DNA of 64,000 bases, taken from assembly GCA_016648135.1 (NCBI GenBank), contig JADDOH010002301.1:62001-126000 (forward strand), read 5' to 3'. The DNA is from Agrypnia vestita (taxonomy: Eukaryota > Arthropoda > Insecta > Trichoptera > Phryganeidae). The notes below the pieces were generated by a model that ran no database searches, was not told where the DNA came from, and saw nothing but the letters and a program-made list of their open reading frames with translations. The position numbers and the translations under genes were made by a program. Below, in pieces: positions 32,497 to 43,336 of the stretch; the first letter of the stretch is position 1, and every line of letters begins with the position of its first letter.

Positions 32497-32924
32497 TAAT
32501 CTTGCGCGTAGTAGTTCGCGACCTGGTGCACTCGGTATTATAGTTCGCAGCTGCTTAATGAACTAGGTCGTTCTTTTAGTTCGTCAGCTCCCGTCAATAA
32601 ATCGTTCAGTAGTTCTTTGAATTTTTGTTCAGGTATTCTAAAATTTTCATGGTGGAGTGGGGTTGGGGGGCTGTTTTGATTTCCAGAAATTTTTTCATAT
32701 TCACTTCATCAACTTCCCAAAACATTAAATCTAGTGAACAACCAGTTTACTAATATGAACTGCACCGTTCGTTCGTTCAGTAAAGTGAACTGTTTCGTTC
32801 ATGAAGGACCCATCTCCAAAATGAACTAACGAACTAAAGCGCGATAGATCTGGGAACTAGCTCAAATAGTTCATCTGTGGGAGCGCTCTTACGAACTAGT
32901 TCGTCCGCGAACTACACAACACTA
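32497..32924. mobile_element. Non-autonomous hAT element (MITE)
   Basis: Ends are inverted: the left has gtagtagttcgcgac and the right, on the minus strand, tagtgttgtgtagttcgcgg. It is flanked by an 8-base target duplication with one change (TTGGTTAC at 32489-32496, TTGGTAAC at 32925-32932), the hAT signature. The body is full of short words on both strands, gttcgt/acgaac and gaactag/ctagttc, which would fit subterminal transposase binding sites. No coding. It landed next to the A-tract of the retrotransposon remnant. Confidence 0.8.
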
Positions 32925-32932
32925 TTGGTAAC

Positions 32933-33796
32933 TCAAGCCCATTTAAAGTGGATTTAAGTATTTTTTAAAATTGAACACCACTTATATTTGAAAGTCGTAT
33001 TATAAATATTCTACAAGCTCAAGAATTTGGAAAAATTTTGAAAATAAATTTTAACTAGAATTAATTTATGTAGAAATAAATTGATAGTATTACCTACTAA
33101 TATTGATTAAAAAAAAATCGTTCAGATACCCGCTATTGTTTCGCTATACTTAAAATATGAAGAAAACATACCTACGTTATTTTTTGTAGAAAATAAAATA
33201 TGGCCCAAAACTTAAAAAAAAATAATAATTAAACGCGATCATAACGCGCGGCACCCAGATTCTTGTCACTTCTTAACACAATATAAGAACCATTCACACA
33301 TTGGACAAAAAAAGTGAAAAACGATTAACCAATAAAATAAATCGTGTACACGGTAAATTATTGTCGCTGGGTGTCACATAAAAATCGAATAGATAAAAAT
33401 TGTGGGCACAAACAAATAGAAACAATAAATGGAGGGTTAAAGGTGACGCGCGCGGACCGGTATTCGATATTCAAATGTTGGTTCATCTTCCAGAGAGTTC
33501 CACTCGAAGCTGCGAACTTGGATATTTTTATCACAAATTCTGAAAAACAACAGAATACGGGGTTTATTGAAAAAATATAAACTAACCAGGATAGAATTGG
33601 AAAGATATGATTCCTTTCTAATTAAAAATTAATTGCCTACAGTAATCTACATATATATTTATTGTCACGAGATTGTGGCAACTGGGAGGCAATTGAAACA
33701 CTTGACGAGAATTTAATTGGAGCACTGTTCTTTGACTCACAATTTTGTAATTTACACTGTTTCTCACTCCTGAATATTTTACAAATACCTAGGTAG
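32933..33796. other. No gene seen
   Basis: GC-richer, unique-looking block at 33235-33540 (acgcgcggcacccag, gtgacgcgcgcggaccgg). The plus frame 33344-33580 (78 codons) has no recognisable domain. Confidence 0.4.
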
Positions 33797-34031
33797 TAGG
33801 GGCGTGCAGTGAGAACAAGAAGCATGACTTTTTCCTACGCAAATATTTTGTAAAGAAACCGAAATATGAGCTATATCTCGTAATATTCGCCACAATAATT
33901 AACATACTATTCAGATTTTAATATTTCATTATTTTCTGCCAGATAAATATTTAATTTCGTTTTTTTTTCAAATATAGGTATGTTTAAATAAAAGTCATAC
34001 TTCTTGTTCTCACTGCACGGTCCTGGTAGGC
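33797..34031. mobile_element. MITE, family K, copy 2
   Basis: TAGGGGCGTGCAGTGAGAAC at left, with acaagaagcatgac after it, is mirrored at right by gtcatacttcttgttctc and actgcacggtcctg. The 8 bases outside the ends, ctaggtag and gtaggcag, match at 6 of 8 positions, hinting at a hAT-type target duplication. Confidence 0.75.
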
Positions 34032-34269
34032 AGGTACTTTATATTTCGCTTTACTCTTGTCTATTACTTGTTTATGATATCCAGCGGGTCAACGTTATAC
34101 GTATAATATACAATGTTGGTGTGCGATACATTGAAAATGATCGATCGATTTCTCTGCATTTCCAGTGATTATGATTTCTTAGAGAACAGTTCAATTGATC
34201 GTAAATTCCTAACTAACATAATATTTCCTAACATGTGGGTATTTTAATAATTTGTCAGAATTTTACTGG

Positions 34270-34320
34270 GTATATTGCGAGGGCGTGCAGTAAGCACATT
34301 GAAGCATAATTTCTATATAC
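34270..34320 (+). mobile_element. MITE, family K, solo end
   Basis: agggcgtgcagtaagcacat then tgaagcataattt matches the family K left end; no right end was found. Confidence 0.6.
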
Positions 34321-35280
34321 TCACGTGTATAAGAAATAATTGTTATATTACGGGAGTTTTCGATAAACTGATACGAATTTTCAGCATTCAAAGCGTGGAA
34401 TAGAAACTCACCTAGAAAAAAGTTGCTGTATTAAATGTGTGTCCAGGTCAAGACTTATTTATTTAATGCCAAGCAATAAATGAAGAGACCAAAAGGATAT
34501 CAAGCAATGCTATGTAGGTGTCCACATTACATATTGCCGTGTTTTAGCGTTGGATGTTAAATGTACATTTTCAAAAGTCACAGAGCTCAAAATAAGACTG
34601 TTTTGGAATTATGTCGTGATGCAGAAGATAAATAAATTAATTCCTACAGGGTGCTGCAATAGAAAATTGAATAGCAAAGATAGGTAATATCATGGAAACA
34701 TAGATTCGTTAGCGTTAATGAGATACAGAAGAATTTTTATTTCACTAAACAGCTTAAAGTATTAACACAATACTTTTGGATTAAAATACAATTTTTTGTT
34801 TCCTTCACAAATTTTTGAGCCCTCGCATGCTTTTACATGACAAATATGAAAGATTTTCTTTTAAATTTAACCATTTAAGGTTTTTATCACAGTCTCCGAA
34901 AGGTGAATGACTAAAGGCGAATGGAAAAAGCCAAGCTATGTTACTAAGTGACCAAGTCCAAGTAGAAAAAAAGTAACCCATCATGTTTTTATTATACTCC
35001 CTTTCTTTGTAAAATATAACAACAATTAAAGACGAATTAAAACATATAACATAACACTAAACTTACAGTAATTTAATATATTTCCAAAATGTCAGCTGTT
35101 TTTAGCTTTGATAAGACACGTCATGCTTTGAAGATTAAATTCTTAAAACATTTGTCAGTCAATTTAGATTTTCGACATTCGTAGTGAAGTACTTATTATG
35201 CATACCAAAGGAGTAATTCAAATTTAGAAAATATTCCGCAACGTTATCAGGCCGCTATGCTAGTAATCAAACTTTTCTAA
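34321..35280. other. No gene seen
   Basis: AT-rich spacer, no repeat recognised. Confidence 0.5.
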
Positions 35281-35575
35281 TGATTCCAATTTGAAAAAAC
35301 TAATAAAATTTCTAAAAATCCTAAATTATACTATAATTATTATTTTTTTTAACAAAAATTTGATAGATCTTCTTGATCGTCGCCACGAGTTTACTTGCCA
35401 TGTTTCAGCTAGATTGGATCACGGGGAAAGGGTCAAAAATCGATCCAAAGTTTTTGTCGACGGCAAGCAAGCAAACGCCACGAGTGAATATAAAGGGAGT
35501 AAAAATAAAATTCTTCTTCTCTGATGAGAACTCTCAGATACGTGGGATGTCGGGAATAGTAGGTAGGTACAGTTA
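35281..35575 (+). repeat. Family J repeat, plus copy
   Basis: Same blocks as 23503-23790 in the opposite orientation: ttatactataattatt, atttgatagatct, gatcgtcgccac, ttggatcacgggg, aaagtttttg, aaagggagtaaaaa. The frames 35291-35524 and 35373-35576 overlap in different registers and are not genes. Confidence 0.7.
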
Positions 35576-36076
35576 AGATGGCGGAAACTCACAAAGATTG
35601 AAAAATTCTCTAAAATGAATATTTCATAAAGTCTACCATCACTACTATCGTAGGTAGTATTAATATTTTCAGATTTTTAATTTTTGGAACAAACTTTCTT
35701 AACCTTCGTATACTCGCGCCCAGCGGCATAACACTTATACTCGCGCACGGTGTCTTAGACCGAGATTTGATCTCGTCTGTATTAATTAATACTTTTTAAG
35801 CATTATTGGTAGTTATTATATAGAAAGGGGTACCTATGAATAAATAAAAAAAAAACAGAAAAATATGAGAACTTTAACTTTACTTAGTAGAAACAGACTT
35901 TTATCTCAGTCTCTTAAGAAAGAACATATTTTCTTTATACTCAAACATTAACAACAAAATTAAATTATTTCATGTGTTAATTATAAAAAAAAACTCTAAT
36001 ATCCAATAAATCAAAGTATCAAAAATAATAGTACATTATAAAAATAAGAATTAACTTAATTAATTGAGTAGGTACC

Positions 36077-36257
36077 TTGTTGATCTTGTGGTTAGGACTC
36101 TCGCCTCGTAATCCAAAGGTCACGGGTTCGAACCTCACTCCAGACCAGCAAGTTAGTCCTATTTTCATAGTACATGCGTTTATATTATATTTTGAAAATA
36201 GTAAGAATATTGATGTGATACGTATTCCGTGTTCGCATCTCTATTTAAAAAAAAATC
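36077..36257 (+). mobile_element. tRNA-derived SINE, family C, copy 3
   Basis: gttgatcttgtggttaggac (box A region), ctcgcctcgtaatccaaagg, cgggttcgaacctcactcc (strong box B), gttagtcctattttcatag, agtaagaatattgatgtgat, gttcgcatctctattt and an A-run. It lies inside the piggyBac derivative, so it inserted after that element. Confidence 0.8.
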
Positions 36258-36419
36258 ATGATTAGGGTTGTTTGTGTAGCAGAATCATCATAACTGGGTG
36301 TTCAGTCAAAAATATTTTTTTAGTGCATGCAGTTATATGAAGTGTCTTTCGTTTTTTTTGACGAACAAAATGATTAACGACCTGCTTTAAGATTACCTGA
36401 TGATGATCTCAGTGTTTTT

Positions 36420-36675
36420 GGCAAACTTGAAATTAATGCCCGCTTTTTTAGATGAGGTATTATCAGATCATATAAAAGCGTCTCTAGAATCTTCTTGCGG
36501 CTTGTTTTTATGTTAAAATTGTTAAGACCATATATTATTTAAGAAGTTATCCCCACAACATTCATAAAGCTACAAAAAATAATCATAGGCAACCGATTAG
36601 TTCCTATAGCGCAGTTATAGTTATAAAATATTTATGTTCCATCATAGTAGTTTTATCTTTGCCGACATAGTAGTT
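36420..36675 (-). pseudogene. piggyBac transposase, C-proximal part
   Basis: On the minus strand after NYYVGKDKTT (36675-36646) the frame shifts into TNRLPMIIFCSFMNVVGITS, stop, IIYGLNN and then RKKILETLLYDLIIPHLKKR. This is the end of the piggyBac transposase core (the RRWPxxxFxxxLNxxxxNxxxIY region and the following helix ending in L-PHLxRR). The aspartate-bearing catalytic core between the two parts is deleted. One in-frame stop and at least one frameshift are visible. Confidence 0.75.
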
Positions 36676-36689
36676 TGCATGCGAAACTT

Positions 36690-36870
36690 ATTCTAATTCG
36701 TTTGACGAATCACCCTCTTGCTCAGCGTCAGTATTTTTCTCTTCTACTTCTTCGCGTTTTCTATCTCACTGTCACTCTTGTCATCGAACTTTGAATCGGA
36801 ATCTTCACATTCTAACATTGCCCTTATTTTTTCTCCCTCGTTTGTGGTGACAAAAAAGGCTAAAAACAAA
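36690..36870 (-). pseudogene. piggyBac transposase, acidic N-terminus
   Basis: The minus strand encodes MLECEDSDSKFDDKSDSEIE and then, after a frameshift, EVEEKNTDAEQEGDSSNELE. Such Asp/Glu/Ser-rich starts are usual before the DDE domain of piggyBac transposases. The phrase ctttgtttttag just upstream is a possible splice acceptor. The gene is broken. Confidence 0.65.
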
Positions 36871-37210
36871 GAAAACGATTCTCAAATAATGTGATACAAT
36901 AAACTCAATAAGTATTATACACTATTAAAACAAATTAATACATTTTTTTGAGTAATGTTCTAAAATAAAAAAATTGTTACTCACCTAAAACAGTAACACC
37001 TATACTCGCGCCGGTCTCACGGACCGATAACAGTAATAAAATGTCACACATCTACCCAGCACAAACGCGCGCGCCCCACTAAACAATGCCTAACAACAAA
37101 TGAAGAAGCTACTAAAAACCGCAAGGTCTCAGTGATGTTAATTTTTGAGAAAACAAAGAATGATTGATTCGTCAGTCTGAGAGACCAATGCGCGAGTATA
37201 GAAAGGTTAA

Positions 37211-39089
37211 CGCGGCTTGCGGTAGGAGTTGGCTGGTAGAAATCGTCACGTAAGGAAAAAGCGTTATGGCCCCTCCATGCGACTTTCTCTCTCTCTCTTT
37301 CTGAGATAAATTGCCTCATTATTGTAATTTCGCAATGAAGATTCGAGAAATGGAAACTGTAACAAGTATGTGTAATGCAAACTTAGAAAAGTAAAATAAT
37401 AAAAATAGTAAATAGTAATAAAATTGTATATTTTGATACAAGTATTTACTGTTTATATACGTTTAATGTGATTCGAATGTTTACTATTTACGTATATTAC
37501 AGAGAGACAATAATGAAACCATATTTATGTTAAAATGGGTATCGAAAAAGAAAAAGAAAAAAGAAAAAAGTGCCAAAAAATACTAAAATATACAAATATA
37601 AGCAATCTAGATCTCCACATCGAATAACATTCGGAATTGAAGAAAAGCCGTAAGGAACTTCGTTCCTGACGGGGGTCCCCCGACCGCACAAGTACTTTTT
37701 TTAAATTTCCTGTTAGTGTTTTATTTAAAATAAATATACCCTTCATTATTCTTTGATAAGAAATTAGGATACCCATATAAAATTAAAGATTTAAAAATAG
37801 TATTAGATTATTCATATACAACACTAACATTAAAAAAAAACAACCAATTTATAAAAATCGAGATGATCGAACTTAAAGATATCACCAATGTAGCCAATAT
37901 AAACGAAAATTAAGGAAAATATAATTTTGATTTTTACTGAATCTACTATATACATTGTAATTCAGTAATGTCATTGATATGATACAGAAACATCCTGTAT
38001 ATACAAATGCTGTATTAAAATAATTCCTATCTTAAACACATCAATATAAATTTTTCACATGTCTGTGTTCAAGATAGATAATAATCTGTAATATTTTTTG
38101 TTTTATCCAACATTTTTTATTATGAGAATCTGCGCTGCTATAAAAATAAATCATATTAAATCATTTATAAAGTCTAATTGTTATTTTTCCCAAGCCTGAG
38201 ATATTATTACACATTATGAGGTGTTTTTAATTTTGAAAATGACATTTTCAAAGACCGATATGATTAACAAGATTCGTTTTCTACTTAAGTTTCTCGTTAG
38301 TCTTTTATTAATTACTTCAATTTGTATCACTATTGTTCTGCCATGTTCTATTCGCTTTTATTTTAAAAATTTATGGTTAAGCGCATTAAAATACAAAATA
38401 GATATTCTAAAAACTTTATATTTTATAATATATAAATATTTCAGTGTATTGCAAAAAATAAGAGTTAAGTATATACGATAATAATTACTAATGATTTGCA
38501 TAATGTTGACGACTACATCGATATTCTACGAAATAAAAATGTTCATATGAAAACTCTAGGACTGGTATTTTACCCATGTAATTGTTATAATTGAGGAGTC
38601 ACATTACTTCACTGTGACGTAATAGCACTGAACCACCCGCTATACCCTACGGCCAGCAATATTCTTCGCGGTCAATGTGGTTGATGAATTCAATTTCACG
38701 GCACTTGACATTGAAGAGACTTGCGTATCTACCGTAGAAAATCGTGAAATACATTTGTGAAAATAAGTTTCATTAATTTAACGTCAACTGATTACCACTG
38801 TATCTTCATCGAAATCACAAACTCAAACGTGCGCCCGTCTTGGTGATCGTTTTTACAAAGATTTTTGATTTTTAAAAAATCAATAGTTATGTCCAACCAT
38901 AAATTTAACCCAGAATTAAAGAAAAATAATATTTTTGATCAGCACGGAACATTACAACTTAATTTATTACAATATAACATGCAGTTCTTACATTGGGGCC
39001 ATCTTCCTCTTTTTTTATTCATTGTTTGTTAGCGAGGAATCTTGTAATCTATATTTAATACATAAATTATTTTTTTTAGTTTTCAATAC
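37211..39089. other. No gene seen
   Basis: A (CT)n run is at 37282-37299. The minus frame 37525-37776 is partly low complexity. The plus frame 38221-38481 (86 codons) has one hydrophobic stretch (FLVSLLLITSICITIVLP), but AT-rich DNA yields such peptides readily. No repeat family recognised. Confidence 0.45.
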
Positions 39090-39272
39090 TTAAGGGGGGG
39101 TAAGGTTTTTAACTTTTTTTTCTGCATTTTATTTTTAATTTTTTAATTGAATGTATAACATCGTAAGAATATTGTGTCAAAATTTCAAGTCAATCGTAGC
39201 AAAATTGACGAAATTATGAACATTTGAGCGATACTAATTTACGATACTGATTTTCTATACCTGCTCGGGCAG

Positions 39273-39399
39273 CTAAGAGACGTGCTCACCCGAGGACTAC
39301 CGGACGTGCTATTGTATTAGAAGAGTTTTGCGTAGATAAGGACAAACAGATGCTGATGATGAAAGCTCTTTGCCGTGTGAACATGGCATCGACGATTAT
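39273..39399 (+). other. Exon-like open segment inside the TTAA element
   Basis: Preceded by a pyrimidine-rich run ending in ag (ttttctatacctgctcgggcag) and followed by gtaagt at 39400 (ATTATGTgtaagtat), an exact splice-donor consensus. The open frame gives KRRAHPRTTGRAIVLEEF and CVDKDKQMLMMKALCRVN, less AT-driven than its surroundings. It could be a captured host exon or a piece of the element's own protein. I recognise no family. Confidence 0.3.
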
Positions 39400-39528
39400 G
39401 TGTAAGTATAAAATAAGTGTTGAGTTTTATTTTGAATTTTACATTGTGCAAAACTTTAAATCGTTTTCCCCACATCTCACGTTTTCAAAGTCGGTGTCCA
39501 TCATAACTTCAAAACTAATGCGATCGTT

Positions 39529-39608
39529 TTGAAATTTTGAACACTATTTCTGTACGTAATTTAATTTAATGTACATATTTTGAAATTTTGAACACTATTT
39601 CTGTACAT
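39529..39608. repeat. Short tandem duplication, period 51
   Basis: tttgaaattttgaacactat then ttctgtac occurs at about 39529 and 39580 with almost no change. Confidence 0.8.
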
Positions 39609-40282
39609 AATTTACGATGTAACGCTGTAGAGTTTTTTTTCAAATTTGTTATTAATTTATTTTTTTTAATAACTAATTAGTCGATATTTTTCGCAAAAAA
39701 TCGCGTTTTTCCCTTCAAAGTGTTCCGATAAATTGAAAAATTGAAATTTCAAAAAACCCTCCCAGCGTTACCTGGAAAAATCTATTATCTAACGAATGAA
39801 CTTTGAAGTTATGATGGACACCGCAATTCTACTTTTTTCCGAGATACGTCCGAATAATTGCTGCTATTGCCGTATTTTTTAATATTTCGTCTTGAAAATT
39901 ATACAAAATATTCTTCAAATATCATACTTTAATGTAAAATTGGTTTTAATAAAGAGAATTTAACTGTGTTGTCACAAAAAATTGACAAAAACATGCCTTT
40001 TTTTGTACGAATTAACCTTACCCCTCCCTTAACCCAAATAATTTAAATTTAAAAAAATATACATTATTAATAATTTCATTAAAAGCTCTCAATAATATTT
40101 TTACTATTTCTTTAATGTAAAAGATAATGTTCCATAAGACATCGTGAAACATTTGACATAAAGCAGAAAGTAATATAAAATTTATTTAAGTGCAAAAAAT
40201 TCATACTGTTTGTCAAAAAATGTGCTGCTTAGAATTAAAGCAACAAGATAGCTGTAAATAAAGAATAAATTTCAGTATATTT

Positions 40283-40548
40283 TAATTGTAGGGTATAAAA
40301 ACAAAGGCAACAATATACATAAAAAAATTGAACGCAGTCATCGAGGATTACTAATTTATAATGTACTGAATTCAAGGTTTTATAGGAAACACAGCATATA
40401 CATTTTTAGAAAACGATTTTAGAAGGGATTAATACAAAAAATCTAGAATTGAGTACATATTAAATTAATAATCCTCGGTGAATGTATTCAAAACATTTTT
40501 TAAATTTTTTGGATGTTCCTGCTTTTGCTTTTATACCCCGCAATTAAT
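40283..40548. mobile_element. MITE, family F, copy 2
   Basis: gggtataaaaacaaaggcaa at left is mirrored by gcttttgcttttataccc at right. The inner pair atcgaggattactaattta / taaattaataatcctcg is also kept. The flanks ttaattg and caattaa are themselves inverted, which may be part of the element or of its target. Confidence 0.75.
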
Positions 40549-40742
40549 TAATGACGTTTTGTAAAAAAGTAAAGTTATCAAAAAATTGTTTTTTTAAAAA
40601 TAAATAACATTAATCGAAACATTAATTAAAATTACTGTTTCTTACATTATGCAAAGTTCGTAAATAAACAAAGGACTCGTATCTCAAAATATCATTTTGT
40701 CAAAAAGCTACAATTTTGCTTATGGGGGCAGAATACATGTGT

Positions 40743-40765
40743 AAGTTAGGTTAGGTTAGGTAAGT
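40743..40765 (+). repeat. Short interstitial TTAGG run
   Basis: gttaggttaggttagg contains three units of the arthropod telomere repeat. Far too short for a telomere; likely chance or a repair scar. Confidence 0.5.
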
Positions 40766-40792
40766 AGTCATGTAGTTATTTGGTTGTGCTTG

Positions 40793-40835
40793 CGTGTTTG
40801 TGTGTGTGTGTGTATTTGAGTATATATATATGCTT
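40793..40835 (+). repeat. TG/TA microsatellite
   Basis: gtgtttgtgtgtgtgtgtgt followed by a tatata run. The frame 40780-40989 that crosses it is not a gene. Confidence 0.8.
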
Positions 40836-41544
40836 GCACGCGCACATGTGCAAAGGGAAAAATATGTCACCTCGCAAGTTTTTGCTTAACAGAGTTGGTA
40901 AACTGCTCATAATTCAAATAAAAAAATTCGAGATTACAAAAACCATGTTAAAAGTGTCAAGAATTATTTTTGTGAAGTGTAAGTGTTAATTATGGAGTTT
41001 TTTCCGTAATTTATTCTCCAATGATCCAAGTGAGAAAGGTCCCTTGATCGTTTCTTCCGGACATGACATGTATGGAGTTCAGAAGTTTAATGTTTTGAAA
41101 TTTAATAGAATTAATAATAATGCTGGTTGATTTCTACATACATGACACAAAGTATAGTTGAAATTGATGTAACTAAAAAAATAGCGTAACAGAATGTTGA
41201 CCGAAATAACCGAAAGTAGTGGAAATACTTGGCATCCCACGCATGAAGATGTACGTTGAGATTCTCGAGTGGATTCCGTGTTCCCACTTGTTTGTCGACA
41301 ATTTTCTTTACTATTATGTTCACTGAATACAATTTGTAACAGAAAAGCTGTTACCATGTTAGGCATGTCAAGTAAATGACCGAGAGCATATTAAAATTTA
41401 TTTAACTGTGGAGGAATGAATATTAAATATTACTATAATTAAATTTAAAGATGCAATGACCTTGTCACTATACATAGAAACAAAATGATTAATGATTATC
41501 ATTACATTGCATGGAAAACATAAATGTATCTACTTGATTTTTAT
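40836..41544. other. No gene seen
   Basis: Overlapping antisense frames 41079-41366 have no recognisable domain. Confidence 0.45.
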
Positions 41545-41720
41545 TATATTTTTATATTTACTGTTGAGTTTCGAGAGTTTCAGAATCTCTCATCGATGTG
41601 TGAAGTATTAACTGATTACACTCCAATCTCGATTTTTTTTACATGGATTAGGTGGAGACACAAATAATAAATTGATTCGGTACTGGAAAAATGATCCAAA
41701 GTTACTGGCGTCAAAAAAGA
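41545..41720 (+). repeat. Family A repeat
   Basis: tttatatttactgttgagtt, tcgagag, cagaatctctcatcgatg, gtgaagtattaactgatta, acatggattaggtgg, acaaataataaattgatt, gttactggcgt. Same order as the copies at 10755 and 25795; the 3' part is replaced. Confidence 0.65.
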
Positions 41721-42199
41721 GATAACATAGTCTATATTTTCCACCCAATTTGATGATCATAATTAATTATCTCTACAACATTAACGCTAAATGCATCAAA
41801 TGCATAATAAGGTAATAATTTAAAAAGTATTATTTGTAATATCTACACACAAAGGGACATTATATTTAAATAGGTACATTTAAAAATAATTAGTACCTAC
41901 AAATAAATTTTTATATTATTTATTTCCCAGGTTTACCATAATAGGTTAAGGCGTATCTTAGGATAGACTTTATGACCACTTTATTATAGGAATAACACGC
42001 TAGTGCGATATCATTTAAAAAAAAATTTAGTTTCTTCGCCTAAATAAGAAAAAAAAATTACCATAAGTATGTTTCAAGCCAGTGCAGAGAGATAAGAATC
42101 TGTAATGATAGAAAATAATGAGCGCCTATTTTAACTATGTAAAGGAGAAAAAATATTAAGTTTAATTATTATTGTTAATAATTTTTAAATATACCTACA
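41721..42199. other. No gene seen
   Basis: AT-rich spacer. Confidence 0.5.
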
Positions 42200-42490
42200 T
42201 TAAAAATATCATTGCTAAATATTCCATTTTATAAATGTAGAGGTATCATTACCAGCAATGATATCTACGTGTGTATATTACGAGTACGTCAGCATAGTAT
42301 ATTCGAATATATGAAAGAAATTAATACACAACATAATACAACTTTTAAAAATTTGATAATATTTATGTTGAGGTTCTAACGGTGAAATTGGTGAACGTTG
42401 CATTGTGTAAAGTGATCGCTTAAGCCAGCTTGTACGATACAATTTCCATACACGTTTCCCATATTGCTTCTGTAATTTATCTTGATTAAT
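42200..42490 (-). mobile_element. Foldback family B, arm plus inner part
   Basis: On the minus strand: gggaaacgtgtatggaaatt, gtacaagctggcttaagcga, tcactttacacaatgcaacg, ttcaccaatttcaccgttag, caaatttttaaaagttgta, tttctttcatatattcgaat. Matches the minus copy at 31480-31915 over most of its length. Confidence 0.65.
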
Positions 42491-42819
42491 GTTTTTAAAA
42501 AAAAATTCTATGTTGCTACATAAATTGTAGGTAAGTATGTGTTTTTCCTTGTGCTTTGATTTACGTTAGAGATATTTATATAGTTTCGTAGAAAATAATG
42601 TCTTAAGACTAGTTGCCTTAGGACACTATTTTCTTCAAAATACCAAGCCAAGTGTTCTCTCGGAGTAAAAGGTCAGGCGTATACGTATATAAAACAACTA
42701 AGATGAATATTTTTGAGCTTTGTTATAGAATCAAGATGACATTTTGTCTCTCCCCCAGTGAACGGCCCTTACATAAGTATTGACTGGCGTATGGCATCGT
42801 ATTATCACGACCATAGTAT
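42491..42819. other. No gene seen
   Basis: Mixed spacer. Overlapping frames at 42731-42967 on both strands run into the family G arm and are chance. Confidence 0.45.
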
Positions 42820-43090
42820 TGTTACGAGACGTGGCTTTTGGAGGCAAGTGAAATCGCTTAAATTTATTAAAGGTTTTATGCACTGCCCCAAAGTCACTGG
42901 ACACGAATTTAGTCGGAACACTCTTCATACGTATATAGTTATTAAATGTTTCACGCACTTATTATAACATTATTTATTAATTTTCACTACTTAACGCTGT
43001 TTTCTATCGCTTAGATTACTTTCTAGTAAACTCCGTTCAATATTCTCACGTAGAAAATTTTTTTGCGATATTTGTGCAGAAGAGTATTGT
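42820..43090 (+). mobile_element. Family G arm, single copy
   Basis: TGTTACGAGACGTGGCTTTT, then ggcaagtgaa, caagt, tgtttcacgcacttatt, ttttcactacttaacgctgt, ttctatcgcttagattac, ctccgttcaatattctcac. Aligns with the arms of the foldback element at 7472-8569. No inverted partner lies nearby. Confidence 0.6.
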
Positions 43091-43300
43091 CTTATTTATT
43101 TGTCATGTCAATCGCGATGTTTTTTCGGCCAAAGGCCATCCGGAGTGACTACCCTTAAATGGCTTCTGAAAAAAAAACTGGCTAATGCGACAATAGATTT
43201 TGCATGAGTATGACAGTTTGTCTGTTCGCATTTTTGACCTTCAAGCATCGGCAGTGACATTTTTTGCACCGCATTCTTTTACATAAAATAATAATCCCAT

Positions 43301-43336
43301 CAACAGCATTATATCACATTGTGATATAATACTGTT
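43301..43336. repeat. Short hairpin
   Basis: attatatcaca and tgtgatataat pair perfectly around a tiny loop, with caacag/ctgttg extending the stem imperfectly. Confidence 0.7.

Larger units (their letters stand above)
35699..37210 (-). mobile_element. piggyBac-family deletion derivative
   Basis: TTAA stands at both edges (35699-35702 and 37207-37210), the target-site signature of piggyBac elements. Inside them the ends are inverted: CCTTCGTATACTCGCGC at left, and CCTTTCTATACTCGCGC on the minus strand at right. Subterminal copies of tatactcgcgc occur at 35738 and 36998 (plus). The minus strand carries both ends of a transposase gene with the catalytic middle missing (36420-36870). A family C SINE sits inside (36077-36257). 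About 1.5 kb, immobile by itself. Confidence 0.85.
39094..40028. mobile_element. TTAA-flanked element with G-rich TIRs
   Basis: TTAA at 39090-39093 and 40029-40032 bounds inverted ends GGGGGGGTAAGGTT (left) and GGGAGGGGTAAGGTT (right, minus strand). An inner inverted pair, cggtgtccatcataacttc (about 39492) and gaagttatgatggacaccg (about 39812), adds a second hairpin level. The TTAA flanks fit piggyBac-type insertion, though ends starting GGG differ from the usual CCC. An exon-like segment lies inside (39273-39399). No transposase was recognised. Confidence 0.6.

Noticed and set aside
38221..38481. Small membrane protein
   Set aside because: Hydrophobic codons are expected in T-rich DNA; no start context or homologous copy.
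38618..38650. SINE box B on the minus strand (gggtggttcagtgc)
   Set aside because: Too short and not supported by any flanking match.
40743..40765. Telomere or subtelomere
   Set aside because: Only three TTAGG units in ordinary AT-rich DNA.
40780..40989. 69-codon frame with Cys-rich start
   Set aside because: Its Val/Cys run is a translation of the TG microsatellite.
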